Shown here in pieces: positions 34,855 through 43,731 of a stretch of DNA of 64,000 bases; positions within the stretch are counted from its first letter, which is position 1; the number at the start of each line of letters is the position of its first letter. A program made the position numbers and the translations under genes. This DNA comes from Azolla caroliniana (lineage: Eukaryota > Polypodiophyta): the NCBI GenBank assembly GCA_043228905.1, contig JBHGNT010000004.1, positions 1,426,001 to 1,490,000 on the forward strand, in the 5' to 3' direction. The notes under the pieces were generated by a model, which ran no database searches, was not told the origin of the DNA, and worked only from the letters and a program-made list of their open reading frames with translations.

Positions 34855-35000
34855 AAATCTGGAATATACATTAATTTTCTATAATAAAACTTTAATGAAA
34901 ATAAAACCTCACGTATTACAATAGATGGTATAATGGTCAAGAGCTCGACCCATATAACATAAGGTTATGGGTTCGAGTCTTGCCATATCATGACAATATT

Positions 35001-35560
35001 TATAGAAATTCATGATTCCAAATGTTGATGTACAATAAAATATTTACAGTTAATGTATCCGAACAATCGTTTTCCAAGTTTATGCCATCATCTTCATACC
35101 CATCAGATGAACTAGTAGGAGTTTGTGAGGTCTCATCCTCGTCATTAGTGGTAACTGCATTGTCTTCATCCAATTGTAATCCAACCTTATCGAGGTTATG
35201 AGTCATGCTTCTTGTTTGTCTTTGTGTTGTGTCTAGAGCCACATTCGAGATCCTCTTTTAGTATCTCGATTGTGGTATGTCGCATATAACTTGTTTTGGT
35301 CAAAGATAAGTCATACACTAGTATATAAACATTATCCAATGTAAGAGTAGATGTGCTTGATGCATTCTTTCGTCTTCACTTTTTGTTTATCATATTTAAT
35401 TGTGTACTTTCTATTTACGATATTTGATTATGTGAGATAAAGCTTCTACCAAAATCATTAGAATCTAAAAAAAGTAGTAAAGATGTTTTTCATTTTTCTT
35501 ATATTCTCATAGTAAGCCTTTGATGTCAAACAAAAAACCGATACATTCCATCTATATATG
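35001..35560. other. Unassigned AT-rich sequence
   Basis: Includes a minus-strand open frame (35000-35242) whose acidic, Asp/Glu- and Thr-rich translation resembles the linker region of Copia polyproteins but has no diagnostic motif. It could belong to the broken Copia around it. Confidence 0.35.
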
Positions 35561-36690
35561 ATGCACTATGTCTGATTTTACTCTATACATCTAGAATTTG
35601 ATGTAGTGCACCAGATTTCTATTGTAAGTCTTTGATTGTTTTTTAAAATTTCCATTAAAAATTTACTCTTGCATTTTCAAATGAGACAATGCATTGCATC
35701 GAATTCTAGCTATATAGACTACAGTATGATACACTTCATAGTATTTAAATTGAAAATCCACTTTTAAAATATCTTTAAAAAATGATTTTTTTAAACAAAT
35801 CTTGGATTTTTAACTCAAAACCGATGCATTGCATTGTATTTTACTTTATACATCTAGAATCTGATGCAATGCATTGGATTTTAGTTGAAAATACGCAACT
35901 TTTTTTTTTCATAACAAGATTAAAAATTTAAAAAATGTATTATCAATTGAAATTCAATGTATTACAATGAATTTTAGTCTATAAAGCTAGAATATGATGC
36001 AATGCATTGGATCTCAGTTGAAAATCTATTTTTGAATGTTTTATATTTTTTCCATAAAAAAAAATAAAATAGATTTTCAACTGAAATCCGATGCACTACA
36101 TCGGATTTTAGTCTATACAGTTAGAATCTGATGCAATGCATTGGATTTCCATTGAAATTTCATTTTTTTTTAATTTTTTGATTTTTTCCCATTTTTTCCA
36201 TAAATAAATCGTAAAAAATAAAAAAATGGGTTTTCAACTAAAATCTGATGCAATGCATCGGATTTTAGTCTATGGACCTAGAATATGATGTAGTGCATTA
36301 GATTTTAGTTGAAAATCAAATTTTTTGAATTTTTATTTTTTATTTAAAAAAGAAAAATTCAACGGAAATTCGATGCACTACACTGGATTTTAGTTGAAAA
36401 TCCACCTTTTCTTATTCTCTCCATAAAAAAATATTAAAAATAAAAAAAATCTTGGATTTTCAAGCAGAATCCAATGTGGTGAAAATTTATGATTTTTATA
36501 TTTTGTTATATAATGTGGGTGATTTTTGCCATTTAAAATGAGGGATTTTCAACGGAAATCCAATGCAGTGCATTGGATTTTGGTTGAAAATTACTTCAAT
36601 TTCAAGATTTTTCATTTATCATGTATTTTCAATGGAAATTTGAGTACATCTTATTTCCGTTGAAAATCCAATATTTTTTTATTATTTCAT
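35560..36690. repeat. Satellite-like array of palindromic units, about 130-bp period
   Basis: The core 'ctagaat(c/a)tgatgcaatgcattggatt' recurs at about 35603 (variant), 35862, 35997, 36130 and 36282. A mirrored core 'aaatccgatgcactacatcggatttt' lies between copies (36083, 36240, 36366, 36550). Units are separated by A/T-rich spacers of the type 'gttgaaaatc' and 'ttcaactgaaa'. Unit length is roughly 115-150 bp. No coding content. Confidence 0.8.
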
Positions 36691-36749
36691 TGTTTTATGA
36701 AAAAACTAAAAGAAAATTAGATTTTGATTTATTTATCGAAATGAAAAAG

Positions 36750-36960
36750 GATTTACAACTACAAAGAGGAGGAGAAGGTGCTTATGTAGTCACCTTCTCT
36801 CTATGTTCTCTCACTACAACCACCTTGGAAAAGAGGTGGAGACTTAACTACCTACTAAATATGTATCGTAGGACTTAACTTCTATGACACTTAGTTTATG
36901 ATACAAGGAGGTGAGACAATTTAGAATATGTTCTTAAGGAGACAATTGGGAGTTAAATCC
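36750..36960 (-). mobile_element. LTR fragment matching 32952-33115
   Basis: Direct repeat of the 3' LTR of the broken minus-strand Copia, with scattered substitutions. In position it is that element's 5' LTR, truncated at its right side. Together they bracket 34-36.7 kb, which is later insertion material. Confidence 0.6.
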
Positions 36961-37208
36961 ATCACTTCTTATCAAGTTATGCGCTTGGAAACACACGTTG
37001 TCGTGAAGATTTTCGGCAATAGTGTGAAAATCCCATAAAACGTACAAAATCGAGTATGAATCATGTAATACAATAATTGTGAAGATAACATTTTTAATAT
37101 CTTAAGTACAAAATGATGGAGGTTTCGAATGCACTTTATTACACGAGAAATGGACAACTAAATGTCAAGATATGAGGGTATAAAGTTTGTGAAAAGAAAA
37201 GAGAAAAT
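36961..37208. other. Segment shared with 28980-29130
   Basis: Starts with 'acacacgttgtcgtgaagatttt' as at 28987, then AT-rich. Likely Gypsy internal sequence from an older insertion. Confidence 0.35.
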
Positions 37209-37379
37209 TGTGAGATATCCCACATAGGCACGACAAATACGGCTCTCATCATATATAAGGTGGAGCAAAAGATATTATCTTTGTGTCTATGTATGGAGCA
37301 TAGAGAGTTCAAGGTAACTTGAACTTAGAGTGGAGGTGGCTAGCTACTCGTAAAGGGTTTTGGCCAACCAAAACCGGAC

Positions 37380-37522
37380 CGGCGATGGAGCCGGTGATCC
37401 GACGACATCCGACCGCAATCCGATGGCGGCATGCGGCACCGGTATCCGGCGTCGGTATTCGGCGTCAGCATCCAGCGTCGGTGTCAGCATCCGGCGACGG
37501 CATCCGGCGAACCGGCGACTAG
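37380..37522. repeat. GC-rich minisatellite
   Basis: Short degenerate units of the form 'catccggcgtcggtat' repeat about eight times. GC content is far above the surrounding sequence. It gives a spurious frame (37319-37522). Confidence 0.7.
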
Positions 37523-37565
37523 ATAAAATAAATATATAAAAATATATACATATTTACATATACAA

Positions 37566-37635
37566 GGAGGGCAAGTATGGATTCGAACCTTGCACCTCCA
37601 AGTTAGGAGTCAAATGGCTTACCATTAAGCCATAA
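37566..37635 (-). other. tRNA-like sequence, probably a tRNA-derived remnant
   Basis: On the minus strand: 'tggcttaatggtaagcc' (A-box-like D arm), a 'gactcctaact' anticodon-arm-like piece and 'ggttcgaatcc' (perfect B box). The anticodon and T stems pair poorly and the acceptor stem is not convincing, so I do not call a functional tRNA. It sits within the probable Gypsy LTR. Confidence 0.55.
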
Positions 37636-38099
37636 TATTTAGTTGAAATTATATTTCTATCATTGTACTTTTACACGTAAATTCTCATCCATGAGTGCTA
37701 AAATGAGTGACATGGTTAGCATGCACCACATGTAATACTTAAGCGCCAAATGGCAAACATGCAATTTAGGCATGCCTTGTACCCTCACATGCATCATATG
37801 CATGAGAGCATCTATAAAAGAGGGAAGGGGAAGGAGAAAAACACGGTTTTTTTTATGAAAATTAAGAGGAAGAAATTCGTTTTGAAATCAATCGTGTAAT
37901 CTCATCTTCTCTCTTTCCCAATCTATCTTAAGTACTTTCTCGCCAAAGCTTGTATCGACTCTAAATCCTTCTGGTCCAGAACCCCGGCGGTTCCGCCTCA
38001 CGATCCGCGCGTAGTGACGGATCTTCACGACATAATAAAGTGGTGAACCCGACGTGAAAGAGGCGGTAGGAAGGATCAAGTCGAGATTAATACTTGGAG

Positions 38100-40147
38100 A
38101 TGGCGCCCTCAAGCAACCAAGCAGGAGAGCTCGAAAGGATGATGCTAATTGTCGAGCAAATGATGAGATCTCGGGACAACGACGCGAGCGTGGAGAAGGC
38201 TGTCGATCGTGTCGTAGAGCTCGAGGGCCAATTCGATGGAAGGAACGTTACGAAGTTCCTTGATGCATATAAGAGGGAGATGAATCAAAGGGACGTGTCC
38301 GAGGCACGTCAAATTGCAAGCTTCAAGAGAGTTGTCGCCAACAACATCCAAAGACGCGTCATCGAGCTTCAAGAAGGAAAGACAACATGGTCCGAGTTTG
38401 AGAAAACGATACTAGCGGAGTTCGTGACTGAAGACTCAACGAGGATGACTCGACATGCCTTAATGAAGTGGATAGAGAAGAAGAATAAGAAGATGAGCGT
38501 CTCGAGGGTGTACGACGAATTCGACCAGATGTTTAGTCGTCTCCCCAATACGGATCAAGTATTGCTTGAAGAGGACAAGACTTTGTACTTCTTGAAGGCC
38601 GTGGACATAAAGGATAGACGGGAGTTGGGGACTCTTCTCGAAGATGATACCCAAGCAAATGGGCTCGTAGCGGACTGGATCGCGGTGAAGCGGGCATGCA
38701 ATAGGCTCGACAAGCGTCGCCAATGGGTTGATGACACTGACTTGACGGGACCGACTACCACGGAGAAAGCAAGACCACCGAAAGTAGCTGAGCCGCTGAG
38801 ACAAAGTAACGTGGAAGAAAAGAAGATTGATGACGACATTATTGAAGAGCTAGCGAAGAAGTTCGAGAAGGTCACGCTAGCCAACATGAATTGTCGGGGC
38901 CCTAAAGGAAAAGAACCCTTTAGATGCGTGTGGTGCGATAGCATGGACCACATGAGAAGGGATTGTGCGAGCCTTCGAGAAGCGATTCGACAAAATATCG
39001 TGTACATAGAGGACAACATGATCTGCTCAAGCGAGACTAGAAGACCCCTATGGGTGAATTTCGGAAGAGGAGGAATGAAGAGATCTATGGAGGATGCCGA
39101 TGCGACTCATGTGGATGCGATGCACTATGCTGCGTCGGCCGGAATAAGAGTCGGGAAAGACAAGACTGAAGCTGCTAGAGCGGGAGCAAAGTTTTGGACT
39201 TCCGTTCTTGAATATGAGAAGAAGGGAAAAATCACATCGAACGAGGTAGAGCTTGCGGACCGAAGCGTTCAAAGCATAACCGGGTGGTCGGATCCAGTGG
39301 ACGACAACACCATACTCGCAGAGGTGATGTGCGACAACCATGAGGTGTTCGTCGAAGAAAAGAGAAAGAGAATAGAAGAGCAAGGGCCATCAAAAAGACA
39401 TGAAACAAGGAACGCGAAAAAGAAGGACGATGCGGAGACGAGTCGACCTTTACAAACGGAGGAACGAGAGTCAAGCCGAAAAGGGGAGCCGAGCATACGA
39501 GTTGAAGAAACGGTTCGGCCCGTGAAGGTTGGTGTCGAAGACCCCGCTCGGAGGACAAGGACCATACCTACCTATAAGCTAAGGTCGGACATAGAGCAGA
39601 CGACGGACCTAAAGAAGATTCTCGAAGAACGAGTTCTTGATAGCCACGTAACTTTGTCCTTGAGGGAATTGCTTGGCATTACGAAGAAGGAGTTCCATGA
39701 CACGATAGTGGACCTTGTAAAGAGAAAGAGACAACAATCGGACGAGGAAGAAGAGAAGCCGCAGAAAGCAAAAACGAATGCCATAACGATGGCAAGAGAC
39801 GAAATCGATGAAGATATGGTGGACAGCCACTACACTCGACCTCATTGGGCACGAGCGACAACGGAGACGCCGGTGAAGATCGGGGAGAAGAAAGAGACCG
39901 TCGTAGCCTTGATCGACCACGGCTCGGAGATCAACCTCATGTCAACCGACTTCTACAAAAAGGGAAGATGGCCAATCAATACAAACCACGGATGGAAGAT
40001 TCGCGCGGCAACAAAGTCTACGGAGGACTTGTACGGAGCTTGTCCCAATGTCAAAGTCACGATCGGGGATGTGGAGATGGATCAACACTTCTTCGTACAA
40101 GAATCGGCATCGCATCCTGTCATCCTAGGGCAACCTTATATCACATC
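38100..40147 (+). CDS. Gypsy (Ty3-like) retrotransposon Gag-protease, interrupted by Copia
   Basis: Open frame from ATG 38100 (MAPSSNQAGELERMM). The retroviral-type Gag region (GQFDGRNVTKFLDAYKREM, residues about 45-65; ASFKRVV) is followed by a CCHC zinc knuckle (CVWCDSMDHMRRDC, about 39010 backwards to 38930), a Lys/Glu-rich linker, and a retropepsin-like domain (ETVVALIDHGSEINLMSTDF, with DHG in place of the usual DTG or DSG; and SHPVILGQPYITS). The frame enters the LTR of an inserted Copia at 40148 and the protein resumes beyond it at 47966 (RMETKVFDNG). Encodes virus-like particle and protease functions of the element. The DHG active site is an unusual reading of the aspartic protease motif. 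Otherwise well preserved over 680 codons without a stop. Confidence 0.88.
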
Positions 40148-40248
40148 TGTCGAATACAAGTGTATAATGGACATATTCACACTATCCCTTTGTATAGATC
40201 AAGTTTGGGCCATTTGTGTAATTAGCATAAATGGTAGTTGCCCTAAGT

Positions 40249-40270
40249 CGGTCACTATATATATAGTGAC
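40249..40270. promoter_or_regulatory. Palindromic TATA region in the Copia LTR
   Basis: A perfect 22-bp palindrome of the form GGTCACTATA-TATAGTGACC around the TATA box. It also occurs in the 3' LTR (about 47785-47806) and as a 20-bp version in both inner LTRs. Likely LTR core promoter. Confidence 0.6.
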
Positions 40271-41142
40271 CTTGTAACCTTTTTGTAAGGTTGGTTGTAT
40301 TATTGTTTCTATTGAATAGAAAGTCTTTTGTGCCTCTCTCTCTCTCTCTGTCTCTGTGCACGATCTTGCAAACTGTCATATGCAGGTTCTCAACACGAAT
40401 CGAATGCTATTTGATCTTCCGCATTGACGACCTCTGTCTTCAACATCTGGTATCAGAGCCTGCACAGTATTCGGTCCTTCATCCCGCTGTCGGCCGTCGT
40501 CTCAGCCTGCACAACATTCGGTTTCTTGCGTCATTCGAAGAAGAGAGAAGAAGAAGAAAAACGAGGCTTGCATCTCATCGCGTTAGATCATCTTCGCTTG
40601 GAGTAAGCCAGCAGGTTGTACTCTGTTCCTTGTGATCGTAACCGCTCGAGGTGAAATCCCCTTGTGCAACATTGACACGATCGTGCTCCATTCGGTTAAA
40701 CGGCATCCGAAGAGGTCATCAAACGCTGCTCGCCGCTCATTGTAACCACTCGGTGCAGATCGGTCTCAAGACAACAACCCCAATTCGTGCTTCATCCGGC
40801 TGATCGACATTCGGGAGGATCAGTTGGATCCGTCTCTCTCATCGCTGCAGTCACCCGAAGCAGAATCGGTCCAGACAATCGGTTTCAATAATCGGTATTT
40901 GGCATATATATTCGGAAGCGAACCGGGCTCACTCCGACTCGGCAACACTCGGGAAGACCAGTCGGTTCTGTCCCTCAAGTTACCGGAGTCAATTCGAGCA
41001 AGTTCAACAATACATATATCCGAAGCCGAACAGACTCGGGTCCAAATCCGACTAGAACGATATCGGGTGAGCCAACCGGCTGCACTCCAACAAGGTTCGC
41101 AGTCAACTCCGAACCGAGCTTCGTCAACCGAAACCAAATTTG

Positions 41143-42294
41143 ATGGCATCAACATCCGGCTCGTCAGAAATGAGTCTACGAAAGTTCGATGGATCAAACT
41201 TCAACTTCTGGAAGGAGCAAATGCAGGACTATCTCATAGTCAAGGGGCAAATCGATCCCATCGAAAATGAAGAACCTCCAGAAGGATACAAACCAATTGA
41301 GTGGCAGAAGCTGGACAGAATCGTCCACGCCACGATTCGTATGCACCTATCGGAATCGGTATACTTTACGGTGCAATCGTGTACGACAGCATTCGAATTG
41401 TGGAAAACACTGTCGGACACCTACGAAAAGAAGGTCGCTGCAACGAAGATGTTTCTGATCCGGCGCCTCTACAACCTGCGGATGAAGGAATCAGATTCGG
41501 TTCAAGCACATCTCAATGAGTACGAAAGCATAAGCTCCCAAATCTCATCTCAGGGGACGGCAATCAAGGATGAACTCAGAGCAATGATACTCATGAGCAG
41601 CCTTCCCTCATCATGGGAAACTTTCGTCACAACTGTGTGCAACGCGTCAACCACGGCTGTTAAATACTCTGAAGTCACGAGCGCAATCCTGACCGAAGCA
41701 GCTCGGAGAAAGTCTTTCGCCAAAGACTCAACAGATGACGCTTATGTAGTACAAGGTTCGATAGACGGATCGAACATACGAGGAAGAGATTCCTCACAGC
41801 AGCCGAACAATCAGCGAAGACGGAGCCAGTCACGGGATAATCGAATCTGCAACTATTGCAAGAAACCCGGACACATCAAAGCCGACTGCCGCGCACTCAA
41901 GAACAAGAACGACAAGTCTCAGAAATCAGACAAGAAGAGTGGCCGGCATGAGGAGATCAATTACGTCAGCTTCTCAGCTGATGTGCTACCAAACGACCTG
42001 AATATACTATCAATCGAAAATCCAGTCGGATCAGAAGTTCTGCTCACGACTGAAGAATCGAGCACATGGCTCTTAGATTCGGGCGCGTCATTTCACGTGA
42101 CTCCTCATCGATCCCAATTTCGGCAATATACGATACGTCACTCCGACTCAGTTCGAGTCGGAAACTCGCAACACTGTGACATCATTGGAATCGGCACAGT
42201 AGAGCTCAACCTTGCAGGTGGCTCTACACTTGTACTTCACAATGTCCGACATGTACCCGAGCTCTCAAGGCCATTGATCTCAGCAGACAACTAG
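41143..42294 (+). CDS. Outer Copia Gag and protease
   Basis: Starts at ATG 41143 (MASTSGSSEMSLRKFDGSNF; the FDGSNFNFWKEQM block is typical Copia Gag). Then a UBN2-like Gag core (IRRLYNLRMKESDSVQAHL, MILMSSLPSSWETF), the CCHC zinc knuckle CNYCKKPGHIKADC, and the aspartic protease WLLDSGASFHVTPH. The frame ends SRPLISADN-stop at 42292-42294; the expected continuation 'QLDEDGIRAGFSSGG' is in the next frame from 42288, so a one-base loss has split gag-pro from pol. Proteins form the particle and cleave the polyprotein. Confidence 0.9.
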   Translation: MASTSGSSEMSLRKFDGSNFNFWKEQMQDYLIVKGQIDPIENEEPPEGYKPIEWQKLDRIVHATIRMHLSESVYFTVQSCTTAFELWKTLSDTYEKKVAATKMFLIRRLYNLRMKESDSVQAHLNEYESISSQISSQGTAIKDELRAMILMSSLPSSWETFVTTVCNASTTAVKYSEVTSAILTEAARRKSFAKDSTDDAYVVQGSIDGSNIRGRDSSQQPNNQRRRSQSRDNRICNYCKKPGHIKADCRALKNKNDKSQKSDKKSGRHEEINYVSFSADVLPNDLNILSIENPVGSEVLLTTEESSTWLLDSGASFHVTPHRSQFRQYTIRHSDSVRVGNSQHCDIIGIGTVELNLAGGSTLVLHNVRHVPELSRPLISADN

Positions 42295-43731
42295 ATGAAG
42301 ACGGCATTCGTGCCGGTTTTTCTTCGGGAGGGTGGACACTCCACAGGGGGAACCTCCTGCTTGCTAGAGGACCCAAGATACACTCACTGTATCCGTTACA
42401 TGTTACGCTCAGAGAGGGTAACCTGTTTTTGGTGGATATTCCTGTGTCATCACTATGGCACAGAAGATTAGGACACTTCAGCAAGGCCGACATTACGCAC
42501 CTATCTAGAGCCGGATACATCCCTAAACTCTCCTTCTCAGACCATCAATTCTGCGAACATTGCCAGTATGGCAAACAAGCAGCCGCATCACACCCGACAT
42601 CAGCACCAAGAGAAACGAAACCTCTCGATTTAGTCCACTCGGACGTCTGTGGCCCAATGCCGCATCAGTCTCTCGGCGGTGCCTCTTACTTCGTCAGTTT
42701 TATTGACGATTTGACTCGAAAGGTGTGGGCTTATCCAATTCGCACCAAAGATCGTGTCTTCTCGATCTTCTCCGATTGGCTCGCTATGGTAGAAAATCAA
42801 ACTGACCGAAAACTGAAATGCTTTCGGACCGACAATGGGGGAGAGTTCAAATCAGAAGAATTCGTCAAATTCTGCCGACAACGCGGCATCCGACGTGAAT
42901 TTACGGCACCACACAGTCCGGAGCAAAACGGGATTGCAGAACGCATGAATCGGACAATCCAAGAACGGATAGTTTCCATGCTCCAACACTCCGGACTGTC
43001 GGATGGCTTCTGGGCAGAGGCTCTACTCACGGCAGTACACATAATCAATATGTCGCCAAGTAGACCTCTAGGACTTCAAATTCCTCAGGAACTATGGATC
43101 GGCAGTAAGCCGAATTACGACAAGCTGAGGATCTTCGGATGCGAGGCGTACGCCCTTATTCCGAAAGATGATCGCCGAAAACTTGCACCTCGGTCCAGGA
43201 AATGCATTTTCCTTGGATATGGATCAGACGGCGAAATGGGATACCGACTCTGGGACCCCGAACGCAGACAAATCGTTCGAAGTTCGGACGTTGTGTTCAA
43301 CGAGTCGGCTATGAATCCATCAGTCGAAAAACCGATCGAAGTCCGAAGGGTAACATTTTCCGATGTGCCGACCCTTCAAGAAGGCCCCGCTCTTAACACA
43401 CGGTCAGCTTCACAGGTAGCTGAACCTTACACCACCGACTCGGACAACTCTGACTCGGCACAGCAGAATAATTCGCTTTCGGACCATCCGACCTCGATAC
43501 CCGATGCGACCAGTCCAATCATACCTCGACGATCCGAGAGACTGTCGCAACCTCCGGAGAGGTATTCTCCTGGAATTTTCTTCACCGACGCCGGCGAACC
43601 GACGTCTTACGAAGAAGCATCGACTTCTGTCGATTCAGCCACCTGGCATCTGGCAATGGAGTCGGAAATGCACTCCATTCGGGCAAACAAGACTTGGGAT
43701 CTGGTCGAATTACCTAAGAATCGACGTGCTC
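42288..43731 (+). CDS. Outer Copia integrase and start of RT, interrupted
   Basis: Same polyprotein after the frameshift. GAG-pre-integrase with HHCC zinc binding (WHRRLGHFSKADI ... CEHCQYGKQAA), integrase core (LDLVHSDVCGPM, FRTDNGGEFKS, APHSPEQNGIAERMNRTIQE, with D-D-35-E residues), FGCEAYALIPKDDRRK, then a Ser-rich linker and the N-terminal RT approach (WDLVELPKNRRAL). The reading frame is cut at the second base set of codon 'CTT' by insertion of the inner Copia at 43732 and continues at 46043. Confidence 0.92.

Larger units (their letters stand above)
34311..35000. mobile_element. Foldback element with about 235-bp arms carrying inward-facing promoters
   Basis: The left arm (34311-34545) and right arm (34766-35000) are long inverted copies; a CT-rich loop of about 220 bp lies between. 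The outer arm parts contain a tRNA-like stretch with A-box (tggtataatgg) and B-box (ggttcgagtc) motifs, read outwards on the plus strand at 34926-34980 and as its mirror at 34325-34390. The inner parts carry heat-shock elements and TATA boxes (separate entries) and a palindrome, ttgaaccaa(a/t)ttggttcaa, at 34528-34546 and 34767-34785. No coding region. It may be an inverted duplication of an LTR-like or TRIM-like unit. No target duplication identified. Confidence 0.75.
37209..38032 (+). mobile_element. Probable 5' LTR of the Gypsy element
   Basis: Begins near TGTGAGATATCCCACATAGG and ends 'cttcacgaca' (38032). A TATA-like box (catatataagg) lies at 37249-37259. After a 8-nt spacer, 'tggtgaacccgacgtga' (38041-38057) is a plausible tRNA primer-binding site and gag starts at 38100. 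The end of the LTR matches 30625-30690. The left border is a guess; no matching 3' LTR remains in the window. Confidence 0.5.

Noticed and set aside
37566-37635. Functional tRNA gene on the minus strand
   Set aside because: B box is perfect but stems do not pair well and it lies in a probable LTR; kept only as tRNA-like.
38460-39920. Minus-strand frames of 100-154 codons
   Set aside because: They are shadows of the well-supported Gypsy Gag frame on the plus strand.
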